From positions 62,001-126,000 of the forward strand of contig JBBALI010000006.1 in assembly GCA_040403095.1 (NCBI GenBank): DNA of 64,000 nucleotides, in the 5' to 3' direction. Shown here piece after piece: positions 37,294-45,930 of the stretch. The notes beneath the pieces were generated by a model. It was not told where the DNA came from, did no database searches, and saw only the letters and a program-made list of their open reading frames with translations. Source of the DNA: JAQVCM01 sp040403095 (GTDB lineage Bacteria > Bacteroidota > Bacteroidia > Flavobacteriales_D > Crocinitomicaceae). A program made the translations under genes and the position numbers. Numbering within the stretch: position 1 is the stretch's first letter; each line of letters starts with the position of its first letter.

Positions 37294-37322
37294 CAAATAT
37301 AGAACATATTTTTTATTACCAA
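37294..37322 (-). promoter_or_regulatory. promoter of the TonB-dependent receptor gene
   Basis: On the - strand, TATATTTG (37294-37301) matches TANNTTTG, with a TTG at 37320-37322 as possible -33 element after an 18-base spacer. Initiation would fall at the edge of the inverted repeat. Confidence 0.55.
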
Positions 37323-37495
37323 TGAATTTGTGATAAAAATTAATTTAATTTTATAAGTAACTAGTCAGGAACGTTTTGAAAATAAAGAAATGGCAGGAAA
37401 ACAGTCAACAATTTCATTTAGAGCTGAAAGTAAATTCGTTAAAAAATAAATAATTGAAGGACGTGAGTGATTCAGATTTTTTTAAAAAAAAACTG

Positions 37496-37906
37496 CTATT
37501 CTAGGAACGTTTTAAAATTGATTTCTTTCATAATCAATCTACTTTGCTCCTTAATTTTGGAAAATTCACGTTTAATTGTACAAGAAACTTCGTCTGTACA
37601 ATCTTCACATTTTTCATAATAATTTACAGAAACGCATGGCAAAAGCGCAATTGCACCGTCAAAAACGCGGTAGACTTCTGCCAAATTAATTTCTCTGGGA
37701 GCTTTGATCAAGTAATAACCACCTTTATAACCTTGGTGACTTCCCACAAAACCAGCATGTTTTAGGTCTAATAAGATTTGTTCTAAAAACTTTTTAGGAA
37801 TATTACCTTTTTGCGCAATATCAGCAGTAAACATATTACCTTTTTGATAGTTTTCACTCAAACAAATTAATGCTTTAATTGCGTACTTACATTTTTTCGA
37901 CATCAT
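37496..37906 (-). CDS. Rrf2-family transcriptional regulator
   Basis: A winged-helix Rrf2 regulator of about 136 aa. The N-terminal MSKKCKYAIKALICLSE and the recognition region IPKKFLEQILLDLKHAGFV, then SHQGYKGGYYL, are typical. A cysteine group PC-x8-C-x2-C-x5-C at about residues 90-112 could bind an Fe-S cluster or sense thiols/sulfur status, as in IscR- and NsrR-like members. The ATG at 37906 (MMSKK) is preferred over an upstream TTG. It lies beside the receptor and operon that share an inverted repeat and is the obvious candidate to bind it, though this is inferred. Confidence 0.92.
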   Translation of the reverse strand: MMSKKCKYAIKALICLSENYQKGNMFTADIAQKGNIPKKFLEQILLDLKHAGFVGSHQGYKGGYYLIKAPREINLAEVYRVFDGAIALLPCVSVNYYEKCEDCTDEVSCTIKREFSKIKEQSRLIMKEINFKTFLE

Positions 37907-38008
37907 GGTATTCAAAGGTAGCTATTCCTAAAAGAAATGACAAATTTTTGTGCAATTTGAACTATTTAAGCGTATTATTGTTCCAATTTAACAAGTCAAA
38001 ATAATTTT

Positions 38009-38446
38009 ATGGAAAATCAAAATTATAGCAATCATTCAAAGTACTATGTACCACATCACTTTGTTTTCTACCCTCTAACATTAGCTTTAGGTGTTTTTTG
38101 CTTCTACCAAGGAAATAAAAATCCAGCTTTGAAAGAAATTTGGTGGACTCTGACAGCAATCATGATTATGATCGTATTTTTAGCTTTTATGGTGCGACAA
38201 CATTATGGATTAAAAAACCAAGATCGCGTTATCAGAATTGAAATGAGGTATCGCTATTATGTAGTTACAAGTGAACGTTTTGAACTATTTGAATCGAAAT
38301 TGAGCAAAAGTCAAATTTTTGCATTGCGTTTTGCATCTGATCAAGAATTAAAAGAGCTGGTGCAAAAAACAATGGCTGAAAATCTTACTTCAAAAGAGAT
38401 TAAGCAGTCCATCCAAAATTGGCAAGCAGACAATTGGAGACTTTAA
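38009..38446 (+). CDS. DUF6526 family membrane protein
   Basis: A 145-aa protein with two hydrophobic segments (FVFYPLTLALGVFCFYQG and TLTAIMIMIVFLAFMV), then a charged cytoplasmic-type domain containing NQDRVIRIEMRYRYY and a helix ending IKQSIQNWQADNWRL. This layout matches the Bacteroidota DUF6526 family, whose function is unknown. It is monocistronic, ending at a terminator shared with gdhA. Confidence 0.85.
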   Translation: MENQNYSNHSKYYVPHHFVFYPLTLALGVFCFYQGNKNPALKEIWWTLTAIMIMIVFLAFMVRQHYGLKNQDRVIRIEMRYRYYVVTSERFELFESKLSKSQIFALRFASDQELKELVQKTMAENLTSKEIKQSIQNWQADNWRL

Positions 38447-38461
38447 AAAAATTCAAAAAAA

Positions 38462-38489
38462 AATCCCGACTCAATAAAGAATCGGGATT
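38462..38489. terminator. bidirectional terminator between DUF6526 gene and gdhA
   Basis: Stem AATCCCGA (38462-38469) with TCGGGATT (38482-38489), flanked by A-rich sequence on the left and a T run on the right, so it can serve both converging genes. Confidence 0.9.
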
Positions 38490-38512
38490 TTTTTTTGAAT
38501 ATGTTAGTTGGA

Positions 38513-39868
38513 TTAAACCAAACCTTGATCAATCATTGAATCAGCAACTTTTACGAAACCTGCAATATTTGCACCTTTCACATAGTCAACATAACCATTT
38601 TCATCTTTACCATAAGTAACACATGCTTCGTGAATGTTAACCATAATAGCATGTAAACGGCTATCCACTTCTTCACTTGTCCAAGACAAACGCAAAGAGT
38701 TTTGAGACATTTCTAAACCTGAAGTTGCAACACCACCAGCGTTTGAAGCTTTACCTGGAGAGAAAAGAATTCCTGCAGCTTGGAAGGCAGTGATTGCTTC
38801 TGGAGTTGAAGGCATATTTGCACCTTCTGCAACACAGATTACACCATTTGAAACCAAAACTTTAGCTTCCTCACCATTTAACTCATTTTGAGTAGCACAA
38901 GGCAATGCGATGTCAGCTTTCACTTCCCATGGACGTTTTCCAGCGATAAATTTAGCAGAAGGATATTTTGCAATATACTCTTCAATTCTACCTCTTCTTA
39001 CGTTTTTGATTTCCATCACGAAAGCCAATTTCTCTGCATCAATTCCATCAGCATCATAAATGTATCCTGAAGAATCTGAAAGTGTTACCACTTTTCCACC
39101 TAATTGAGTCGCTTTTTCAGTAGCATATTGTGCAACATTTCCAGAACCAGAAACGGCAACTACTTTACCTGCGAAAGAATCACCTTTAGTAGCCAACATT
39201 TCTTTAGCAAAGTATACTGTTCCGTAACCTGTAGCTTCAGGACGAATCAAAGATCCACCCCAATTTCTTCCTTTACCAGTTAAAACGCCAGTAAATTCGT
39301 TACGAATACGCTTGTATTGACCAAACATGTAACCAATTTCACGTCCACCAACACCGATATCACCAGCAGGTACATCAGTATCAGCACCAATATGACGGCA
39401 AAGCTCAGTCATAAAAGATTGACAAAATTTCATTACTTCATTGTCCGATTTTCCTTTAGGATCAAAATCAGAACCTCCTTTTCCACCACCCATTGGCAAT
39501 GTAGTTAAAGAGTTTTTGAAAGTTTGCTCGAATCCTAAAAATTTCAAAATAGACAAATTTACGGAAGGATGGAAACGCAAACCACCTTTGTATGGTCCGA
39601 TTGCTGAGTTAAATTCAACACGGTATCCTCTATTTACTTGAATTTCACCTTTGTCATCTAACCAAGGAACTCTGAAAATGATTGTTCTTTCTGGTTCAAC
39701 CATTCTGTCCAAAATTTTGGCAGCCTTGTATTTGGGGTGTTTTTCCATAAATGGAATAATCGCTTCTGCCACTTCGTGAACCGCTTGAATAAATTCAGGT
39801 TCGTGACCATTAGTAGCTTTCACTTTGTCCATGAAAGCATCAATCTGTGCTTGGTAATTACTAGACAT
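38513..39868 (-). CDS. gdhA: NADP-specific glutamate dehydrogenase
   Basis: Reductive amination of 2-oxoglutarate to glutamate with NADPH, the main low-affinity ammonium-assimilation route. At 451 aa it fits the hexameric bacterial/fungal class. Visible landmarks are the substrate region GPYKGGLRFHPSVN, the catalytic lysine motif PMGGGKGGSDFDPKGKS, PAGDIGVGGREIGYMFGQY, and the cofactor motif GSGNVAQYA. It is monocistronic, with its own -7 element upstream and a terminator downstream. Confidence 0.98.
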   Translation of the reverse strand: MSSNYQAQIDAFMDKVKATNGHEPEFIQAVHEVAEAIIPFMEKHPKYKAAKILDRMVEPERTIIFRVPWLDDKGEIQVNRGYRVEFNSAIGPYKGGLRFHPSVNLSILKFLGFEQTFKNSLTTLPMGGGKGGSDFDPKGKSDNEVMKFCQSFMTELCRHIGADTDVPAGDIGVGGREIGYMFGQYKRIRNEFTGVLTGKGRNWGGSLIRPEATGYGTVYFAKEMLATKGDSFAGKVVAVSGSGNVAQYATEKATQLGGKVVTLSDSSGYIYDADGIDAEKLAFVMEIKNVRRGRIEEYIAKYPSAKFIAGKRPWEVKADIALPCATQNELNGEEAKVLVSNGVICVAEGANMPSTPEAITAFQAAGILFSPGKASNAGGVATSGLEMSQNSLRLSWTSEEVDSRLHAIMVNIHEACVTYGKDENGYVDYVKGANIAGFVKVADSMIDQGLV

Positions 39869-39893
39869 TTAATTTCTTTTAAAGATATCGGGA

Positions 39894-39901
39894 CAAATGT
39901 A
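39894..39901 (-). promoter_or_regulatory. predicted -7 promoter element of gdhA
   Basis: TACATTTG on the - strand fits TANNTTTG and would start transcription about 20 bases before the gdhA ATG. No convincing -33 element was seen. Confidence 0.4.
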
Positions 39902-40199
39902 TATAATTTTAATATGTTAAACTTTTATTCAGTCATATTTTATTAACCGTAATATGATTGAGAATCCAAGAATGATTTTCCAATGTATCATTTCTTTTCG
40001 AGTCTTTATGGTTACTTTTGTTAAAATTTGATTCTAAAATTCCATTTTGATCGTATGCCAAAACAAATTAATATCGGTATCCCTAGCGAATTATATTCAA
40101 AAATACATCTTGAATCAAAGTTCAATTAGTGAGTTTATCCCAGAAATGACAACCAATCAATTTTTAATTCGTCTAATTCTTAACAAAACAAAAATAAAG
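39902..40199. other. intergenic region upstream of the T9SS type B protein gene
   Basis: Between divergent genes. It holds a candidate promoter element (TACTTTTG, 40013-40020) and a short open frame at 40055-40129 encoding 24 residues beginning MPKQINIGIPSELY. The remaining sequence continues in another frame with SEFIPEMTTNQFLIRLI. Together these resemble a small ribbon-helix-helix-like protein interrupted by a frameshift, but this is weak. Nothing else was recognised. Confidence 0.4.
40013..40020 (+). promoter_or_regulatory. predicted -7 promoter element of the T9SS type B protein gene
   Basis: TACTTTTG matches TANNTTTG. It would give a leader of about 170 bases before the ATG at 40200, containing the 24-codon frame at 40055. 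Confidence 0.4.
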
Positions 40200-42893
40200 A
40201 TGAAAATCATATTATTCTCTATTGCTTTTTTAATCAGTCTTACTTCTTTTGCTCAAGTTCAGGTATGTTTGGGTAATGACGTAACTGTTTGCCAGGGTCA
40301 AACTGTGACAATCACCAATTGCAATCCTGGATCGGGATCACAAAATACGCAAGGGATTAATTTACCTAGTCCAACAATTTTAACCCTTTCAGATGATGTT
40401 TGGAGTAATGTAGTTCCAGTTGGATTTCCATTTAGCTTTTACGGAAACACATACAACAACTGTGTAATTGGTTCAAATGGTTTGATTAGTTTTAATACTA
40501 GTAATGCCAATGGTTACTGTGCATATTCGTTAACCGGTGCAGGAACTTTACCTAATGCATCATTAACTTCAGCATTAAACTCAATTATGCTTGCTTACCA
40601 AGATATGCTCCCGAGTTTAAACAGCGGAACAATTCAATATCAAACAGTTGGAACTGCTCCAAATAGAAAATTCGTGGTACTTTATCAAAATGTATATTTT
40701 TATAGTTGCACAACAGTTTGTAATTATTTGGCTGTCGTTTTAAATGAAACATCAAATACAATAGAATTACATATTGGTAATAAAGCCACTTGCAGCGCAT
40801 TTAACGGTGGTTTAGCTATTCAAGGAATTCAAAATGCAACTGGAAATGCGGCAGTAATTACACCAGGAAGAAACAACTCTGTTTGGACTGCCAATCAAGA
40901 TGGTCGCTTATTTACGCCAACAAGTCCAGCAAATACAAGTGCATACCTTGAAACTCAAATTCCATACGTTCAAATTAATGGTGTGAATGGTAGCCAACAA
41001 TGGGGAAACACTTTGGGAGCCACTTTTCCTTACAACAATGGTGTACTAAATGTTTCGCTCATTCCACCAGGAACAACTGGATATTTTCTCACCGCCTCAG
41101 CATGTGGCGCTGGATTAGGAGCTATTTCAGACACAACTTGGATCACTCGAACTTCAGTCAACGCGACAGCAACCGCTACAACAGATTTTTGTTCAGCTGG
41201 AGTAGGTACTGCACAAATTGCAACTGCAGTTGGAACACAACCATTTAATTACAATTGGACACCTAGTGGTCAAAATACACCGATTGCCACTGGATTAGTG
41301 GCAGGAAATTATTCTTGTTTAGTAACTGATGCAAATGGTTGTTCTGCAACCGTAAATGTGATAATTCCAAATTCTATTTCTGTAGCAACCGCAACTGGAA
41401 CGATGGTTTCTTGCCCTGGTGGTGCTGATGGAACAGCGACTGCAATGATGAATCCAACTTCACCTACTGTAACCTACAATTGGTATGATGCTGGTGCGCA
41501 AACAACGGCAACTGCTGTGGGATTAACTGCTGGAACATATCATTGTGAAGTTAGCACAGGTTCAGGTTGTATTGATACTGCTGAAGTAATTATCACAGAA
41601 ATCCCGGGAATGATTGCTTCAATTACAAATCAATCAAATGTTACATGTAACAGTGGTAATGATGGATTGATTGAAGTGACTGTTGCGCAAGGAACGATGC
41701 CATATACATACAGTTGGGACAATTCGAATTCAGCAACAAATATCGCCAATGATTTAGCAGCAGGCAATCACCTTGTAACTATCACAGATTCATTAGGTTG
41801 TATAATTACACAAACAGGAACTTTAGCTGAACCTGCGGCATTATCAGTAAGCTTCATTACACCAGATGCTACAATATGCTCAGAATCAACTATTAATTTA
41901 ACAGCCAATGGCGCTGGAGGAAGTTCTCCTTATACTTTTACATGGTCAGCAAATGGAGCTGTAATTGGAGTTGGACAAACAATAACAGTTGACCCAGATT
42001 ATTCAGGAACTGTTTATTCTGTCGTATTGACTGAAGACTGTGGTTCTCCTTCCGCACAAGCCTCTGTAACAGTGAGTTTCCCTACAGATATTATCCCTTT
42101 ACTAGTTCCTAACAAACCAGTTGATTGTGTTCCAGGTTCATTTATTTACAGCAACAATTCAAACAATGGTTCTGAAATTTCAACAACAGAAATTAATTTC
42201 GGAAATGGAAAAGATACGATTGTAAACGGCAATGGTCCAGCTGCTTCTATTTATTCAACACCTGGTTTTTACACCGTTGATGTTACAATAACCTCAATTT
42301 TTGGCTGTGTTTATACCAAAACATTCACAAATATTGTAGAAGTTGTAGAAAATCCTACTGCTTCATTCACCATGTCTTCAAATCCAACTTCCATTTATGA
42401 AACAACAATTCAAATGCAAGACAATTCAAGTGAAGGTGTAATTGGTTGGGAATGGTTTGCGCCAGATGCTAATCCAATAACTAGTACAGCTCAATATCCT
42501 AGCTTTAGTTTCCCTGAGGGATTTGTTGGTCAATATCCAATCACATTGGTCGTAACAACAGCAGGTGGTTGTGTCGATACAATTGTAAATTTCTTGCAAG
42601 TAAATACAGACATTATTTTTTATGCGCCAAATGTGTTTACACCTGATGGCGATCAATACAATCAAAATTGGAAGTTTTATGTTGATGGTGTTGATATTTA
42701 TAATTTTGATTTATTTATTTACAATCGTTGGGGAGAAGTTATTTGGGAATCTCATGATCCTTCAGCAACTTGGGATGGAACCTACGATGGAAAAATACTT
42801 CAAGATGGAACTTACACTTGGAAAGCAAATGTGAAAGATTTAAATTCTGATGAGAAAAAGAATTTCCAAGGTTCAATAACCATTATTAGATAA
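40200..42893 (+). CDS. secreted SprB/PKD-repeat protein with T9SS type B (CHU_C) sorting domain
   Basis: About 897 aa. The start is the ATG at 40200, because a clear signal peptide (MKIILFSIAFLISLTSFAQ) begins there; the open frame upstream of it is unlikely to be translated. The N-terminal part is a beta-rich lectin/adhesin-like domain. Several SprB-type repeats follow (VSCPGGADGTATA, VTCNSGNDGLIEV) at about residues 350-590, then Ig/PKD-like domains. The C-terminal gliding-motility-associated domain (APNVFTPDGD..N, YNRWGE.IWE, WDGTYDGK..QDGTYTW) marks it as a T9SS type B cargo. It is probably a surface adhesin. Confidence 0.92.
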   Translation: MKIILFSIAFLISLTSFAQVQVCLGNDVTVCQGQTVTITNCNPGSGSQNTQGINLPSPTILTLSDDVWSNVVPVGFPFSFYGNTYNNCVIGSNGLISFNTSNANGYCAYSLTGAGTLPNASLTSALNSIMLAYQDMLPSLNSGTIQYQTVGTAPNRKFVVLYQNVYFYSCTTVCNYLAVVLNETSNTIELHIGNKATCSAFNGGLAIQGIQNATGNAAVITPGRNNSVWTANQDGRLFTPTSPANTSAYLETQIPYVQINGVNGSQQWGNTLGATFPYNNGVLNVSLIPPGTTGYFLTASACGAGLGAISDTTWITRTSVNATATATTDFCSAGVGTAQIATAVGTQPFNYNWTPSGQNTPIATGLVAGNYSCLVTDANGCSATVNVIIPNSISVATATGTMVSCPGGADGTATAMMNPTSPTVTYNWYDAGAQTTATAVGLTAGTYHCEVSTGSGCIDTAEVIITEIPGMIASITNQSNVTCNSGNDGLIEVTVAQGTMPYTYSWDNSNSATNIANDLAAGNHLVTITDSLGCIITQTGTLAEPAALSVSFITPDATICSESTINLTANGAGGSSPYTFTWSANGAVIGVGQTITVDPDYSGTVYSVVLTEDCGSPSAQASVTVSFPTDIIPLLVPNKPVDCVPGSFIYSNNSNNGSEISTTEINFGNGKDTIVNGNGPAASIYSTPGFYTVDVTITSIFGCVYTKTFTNIVEVVENPTASFTMSSNPTSIYETTIQMQDNSSEGVIGWEWFAPDANPITSTAQYPSFSFPEGFVGQYPITLVVTTAGGCVDTIVNFLQVNTDIIFYAPNVFTPDGDQYNQNWKFYVDGVDIYNFDLFIYNRWGEVIWESHDPSATWDGTYDGKILQDGTYTWKANVKDLNSDEKKNFQGSITIIR

Positions 42894-42914
42894 GATTTCA
42901 AAAAAAACTTTTTT

Positions 42915-42943
42915 AAATGGACACTTTTGAAGGGTGTCCATTT
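42915..42943 (+). terminator. intrinsic terminator after the T9SS type B protein gene
   Basis: Stem AAATGGACAC (42915-42924) and GTGTCCATTT (42934-42943), loop of 9, followed by a run of T. Confidence 0.93.
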
Positions 42944-42963
42944 TTTTTGTTCAAATCCCAATC

Positions 42964-42971
42964 TATATTTG
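42964..42971 (+). promoter_or_regulatory. predicted -7 promoter element
   Basis: TATATTTG matches TANNTTTG and lies 25 bases upstream of the ATG at 42997, right after the terminator of the upstream gene. Confidence 0.5.
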
Positions 42972-42996
42972 TATCTTCACAACCAAATAAAATTTC

Positions 42997-43356
42997 ATGA
43001 AATTCTTGTTATCAGCCATTTTTTTTCTTTTATTACATTCAGCTCAAAGTCAATTGCTATCTGGCGAAATCATCGATGTGAATAGAAAAATGACTTCAAC
43101 TTCTAACTTTACTATCAAATCATTTTACGAAGGATTTGTGATTTATGAAATTTCGGTAAACAATGTTGGAAAAGTTACCAGTGAGCGTTTTATTGCTGAA
43201 AAAAGTACTGTAAAATCGACTCCTGCAAATATGGAAGCGAAAAATCTATTAAAAAGTCTTACTTTTGAGGCAGGAGATGGATTTCCAAAATACCACCACG
43301 CGATGGTGAAAGTGAAATTTGTAAAAGAAACTGAAACAACACCTAAAACCAAATAA
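42997..43356 (+). CDS. small secreted hypothetical protein
   Basis: A 119-aa protein with a signal peptide (MKFLLSAIFFLLLHSAQSQ) and a compact beta-rich body: YEGFVIYEISVNNVGKV, then a helix with KNLLKSLTF, then HHAMVKVKFV. The pattern resembles a TonB-C-like or energy-transducer-like fold, but it is too short to be sure. I do not recognise a family. It stands alone between a terminator and the DUF4290 gene promoter, so it is probably monocistronic and periplasmic. Confidence 0.75.
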   Translation: MKFLLSAIFFLLLHSAQSQLLSGEIIDVNRKMTSTSNFTIKSFYEGFVIYEISVNNVGKVTSERFIAEKSTVKSTPANMEAKNLLKSLTFEAGDGFPKYHHAMVKVKFVKETETTPKTK

Positions 43357-43396
43357 TTAAACCCAATAGATGAAATAAATAATTCGATTTATTTCT

Positions 43397-43404
43397 TAAT
43401 TTTG
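43397..43404 (+). promoter_or_regulatory. predicted -7 promoter element of the DUF4290-murA operon
   Basis: TAATTTTG matches TANNTTTG and lies 19 bases upstream of the ATG at 43424. Confidence 0.5.
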
Positions 43405-43423
43405 ACACTTGTTTTTGAATAAA

Positions 43424-44083
43424 ATGGAATATAATACGCAACGTCCACACATGATTTTACCAGAATATGGTAGAAATGTTCAGAATATGATTGCTTATGC
43501 AATGGAATTAACTGACCGTGAAGAACGTAACAAAGCTGCAAGAGCCATCATTGAAGTAATGGGACAATTGAATCCACATTTGAGAGATGTTGACGATTTT
43601 CGCCATAAACTTTGGACGCACCTTTTTGTAATGGCTGATTTTAAATTGGATGTTGACTCACCTTATCCAATGCCAAGTAGAGAGGTATTGAATGAAAAAC
43701 CTGAGTTGATGGAATATCCAAAAAGTAAAATTCGATTTGGACATTACGGAAAATATACTGAAAAAATATTGAAAGAAACGGTCAATGAAAATGATGAGGA
43801 TACGCAAAGATACCTCAAAAACACCATGGCTAATTTCATGAAAAAGCAGTTTTTAGCATACAATAATGATGCGGTAGAAAATAACGTTATTGCGCAACAA
43901 TTATCAGAATTATCAGGCGGAAAATTGGTCCTTGAAAACCCTGATAGTTTGATGCAAACCAATCAAATATTGAAATCTTTTGGTATCACACCAAACAAAA
44001 GAAATAAAGTTACTCCTGGCTCGAACAACGGGAACAGTAATCCGGGGAATCAACAGAAAAAGAAATTTAAGAAAAAATATTAG
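43424..44083 (+). CDS. DUF4290 domain-containing protein
   Basis: A 219-aa cytoplasmic protein of the Bacteroidota-specific DUF4290 family, of unknown function. It opens with MEYNTQRPHMILPEYGRNVQ and contains MELTDREERNKAARAIIEVM and HLRDVDDFRHKLWTHLFVMADF, the conserved blocks. The ATG at 43424 is preferred over an upstream TTG because conservation starts there. The basic low-complexity C-terminus (NKRNK..QQKKKFKKKY) may bind nucleic acid. It precedes murA by 3 bases, a common arrangement in the phylum. Confidence 0.92.
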   Translation: MEYNTQRPHMILPEYGRNVQNMIAYAMELTDREERNKAARAIIEVMGQLNPHLRDVDDFRHKLWTHLFVMADFKLDVDSPYPMPSREVLNEKPELMEYPKSKIRFGHYGKYTEKILKETVNENDEDTQRYLKNTMANFMKKQFLAYNNDAVENNVIAQQLSELSGGKLVLENPDSLMQTNQILKSFGITPNKRNKVTPGSNNGNSNPGNQQKKKFKKKY

Positions 44084-44086
44084 TCA

Positions 44087-45394
44087 ATGGCATCGTTTGA
44101 AATTCACGGCGGAAAACCTTTAAAAGGAGAATTGACTCCACAAGGTGCAAAAAATGAAGCTTTACAAATTCTTTGTGCAGTTTTATTGACACCTGAAAAA
44201 GTTACTATTTCTAATTTACCTGACATCATTGATGTCAACAAATTGATCCAATTACTTCAAGTAATGGGAGTGAAAATTGAAAAAGTAGAAAAAGGAACTT
44301 TTATTTTTCAAGCTAAAGACATTGATTTAGACTATTTAGAAACTGAAGATTTCAAAAAAAGAGCAGGTTCTTTGCGTGGCTCAATCATGATTGTTGGTCC
44401 ACTTTTAGCGCGTTATGGGCGAGGTTATATTCCAAAACCTGGCGGAGATAAAATTGGGCGAAGAAGATTAGATACACATTTTGAAGGTTTTGCGATGTTG
44501 GGTGCAAACTTTAACTATGATGCTGGAGAACACTTCTACTCTATTGAAGCAAAAAAATTAACTGGGACTTATATTCATTTAGATGAAGCATCTGTTACTG
44601 GTACTGCGAATATCCTTATGGCTGCTGTTTTAGCAGAAGGAAACACCACAATTTACAATGCGGCTTGTGAACCTTATTTGCAACAACTTTGTAAAATGCT
44701 CAATTCGATGGGTGCCAAAATCTCAGGAATTGGATCAAATATGCTTCAAATTGAAGGTGTTACCAATCTTGGTGGTTGTTTCCACAGAATTTTACCTGAC
44801 ATGATTGAAATTGGTAGTTTCATTGGTTTGGCAGCAATGACTAAATCTGAAATTACAATCAAAGATGTTAGCTATGATAATTTGGGAATTATCCCTCAAG
44901 TTTTCAGAAAATTAGGAATCAAATTGGAGCGACGTGGTGATGATATTTTCATTCCTGCCCAAGATTCTTATGAAATTGAAACTTTCATTGATGGCTCAAT
45001 TTTAACCATTGCTGATGCGCCTTGGCCAGGTTTCACCCCTGATTTACTTTCCATTATTTTAGTTGTTGCAACCCAAGCGAAAGGAAGTGTTTTGATTCAC
45101 CAAAAAATGTTTGAATCGCGCTTGTTTTTCGTTGATAAATTGATTGACATGGGAGCGCAAATCATTCTTTGTGATCCACACAGAGCCTCTGTAATTGGGA
45201 TGAATCATGAACACACTTTAAAAGGCATTTCGATGACTTCTCCTGATATTCGTGCAGGAGTATCTTTGTTAATTGCCGCGCTTTCAGCGAAAGGAAAAAG
45301 TACAATTCACAACATCGAACAAATCGACAGAGGTTATCAAGACATTGATATTCGTTTGAATAATTTGGGCGCTGACATTAGACGAATAGGATGA
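44087..45394 (+). CDS. murA: UDP-N-acetylglucosamine 1-carboxyvinyltransferase
   Basis: First committed step of peptidoglycan synthesis: enolpyruvyl transfer from PEP to UDP-GlcNAc. At 435 aa it shows the catalytic Lys-Asn of GAKNEAL (residues 20-26), RGSIMIVGPLLARYG, and PGGDKIGRRRLDTH. In this last loop the PEP-reactive cysteine of most MurA enzymes (Cys-115 in E. coli) is Asp-121. Natural Asp variants are known to be active and insensitive to fosfomycin. It lies in the DUF4290-murA-TlpA run; the next start overlaps its stop by 4 bases (ATGA). Confidence 0.97.
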   Translation: MASFEIHGGKPLKGELTPQGAKNEALQILCAVLLTPEKVTISNLPDIIDVNKLIQLLQVMGVKIEKVEKGTFIFQAKDIDLDYLETEDFKKRAGSLRGSIMIVGPLLARYGRGYIPKPGGDKIGRRRLDTHFEGFAMLGANFNYDAGEHFYSIEAKKLTGTYIHLDEASVTGTANILMAAVLAEGNTTIYNAACEPYLQQLCKMLNSMGAKISGIGSNMLQIEGVTNLGGCFHRILPDMIEIGSFIGLAAMTKSEITIKDVSYDNLGIIPQVFRKLGIKLERRGDDIFIPAQDSYEIETFIDGSILTIADAPWPGFTPDLLSIILVVATQAKGSVLIHQKMFESRLFFVDKLIDMGAQIILCDPHRASVIGMNHEHTLKGISMTSPDIRAGVSLLIAALSAKGKSTIHNIEQIDRGYQDIDIRLNNLGADIRRIG

Positions 45395-45885
45395 TTTCAT
45401 TTATTTTCAGCTTATTATTGGCAATTCAGCCTGCTAAAATGACATCTCCAACTGTTGGTGCAGATGCTCCTGAAATTGAATTAATTAACCAAGAAGGAAA
45501 AACTGTAAAACTCTCTAGTTTGAGAGGGAAAGTTGTTTTGATAGATTTTTGGGCAAGCTGGTGTGGACCGTGTAGAAAAGAAAGTCCAAATTTAGTTGAA
45601 GCTTTTGGAAAATACCACAAAAAGAAATTCAAAGTTGGAAAAGGATTTGAAATTTTCAGCGTGTCACTTGACAAACAAGAAGATGCATGGAAAAAAGCGA
45701 TAGCTGCAGATAATTTGAATTGGTCTAATCATGTAATCGACAAAGAAGGAACTTTCGCTAAAATTTATGCGGTCAACACCATTCCAAATGGTTTTTTAAT
45801 TGACGGAAAAGGTAAAATTGTTGCACAGGGTGACAAACTCCGAGGTCTTGGGTTACACATTGAAATTGAAAAATTGCTCAAATAA
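45391..45885 (+). CDS. TlpA-family thiol-disulfide oxidoreductase
   Basis: A 164-aa thioredoxin-fold protein with an N-terminal hydrophobic segment (MISFIFSLLLAIQPA), probably exported to or anchored at the periplasmic side. The redox motif is WASWCGPCRKE at about residues 52-62, and the cis-proline region is NTIPNGFLID. Family members reduce or shuffle disulfides in envelope proteins such as cytochromes. It overlaps murA by four bases and is the last gene of that run. Confidence 0.93.
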   Translation: MISFIFSLLLAIQPAKMTSPTVGADAPEIELINQEGKTVKLSSLRGKVVLIDFWASWCGPCRKESPNLVEAFGKYHKKKFKVGKGFEIFSVSLDKQEDAWKKAIAADNLNWSNHVIDKEGTFAKIYAVNTIPNGFLIDGKGKIVAQGDKLRGLGLHIEIEKLLK

Positions 45886-45930
45886 AATCGCCTTTTTAAT
45901 CTCTCTATTTTATGTCATATTTTCAGTCGA

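Larger units (their letters stand above)
37006..37495. other. 490-base intergenic region before the TonB-dependent receptor
   Basis: Strongly AT-rich. It holds the receptor promoter and inverted repeat (37261-37301) and leaves a leader of about 280 bases upstream of the receptor ATG, in which no recognisable riboswitch fold was found. A tiny open frame at 37390-37449 (+) encodes 19 residues (MAGKQST...) and is probably not a gene or is a remnant. Nothing else stands out. Confidence 0.6.

Noticed and set aside
37390..37449. A 19-codon frame (MAGKQST...) on the + strand between the TonB-dependent receptor and Rrf2 genes
   Set aside because: Too short, no clear promoter or ribosome binding site, and no recognisable full-length family; mentioned only as a possible remnant.
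40047..40199. N-terminal extension of the T9SS type B protein starting at 40047
   Set aside because: A clear signal peptide begins at the ATG at 40200; the upstream codons would place it internally and they overlap the probable leader.
40585..40800. Antisense frame within the T9SS type B gene
   Set aside because: No start context or recognisable domain; the + strand gene is clearly coding here.
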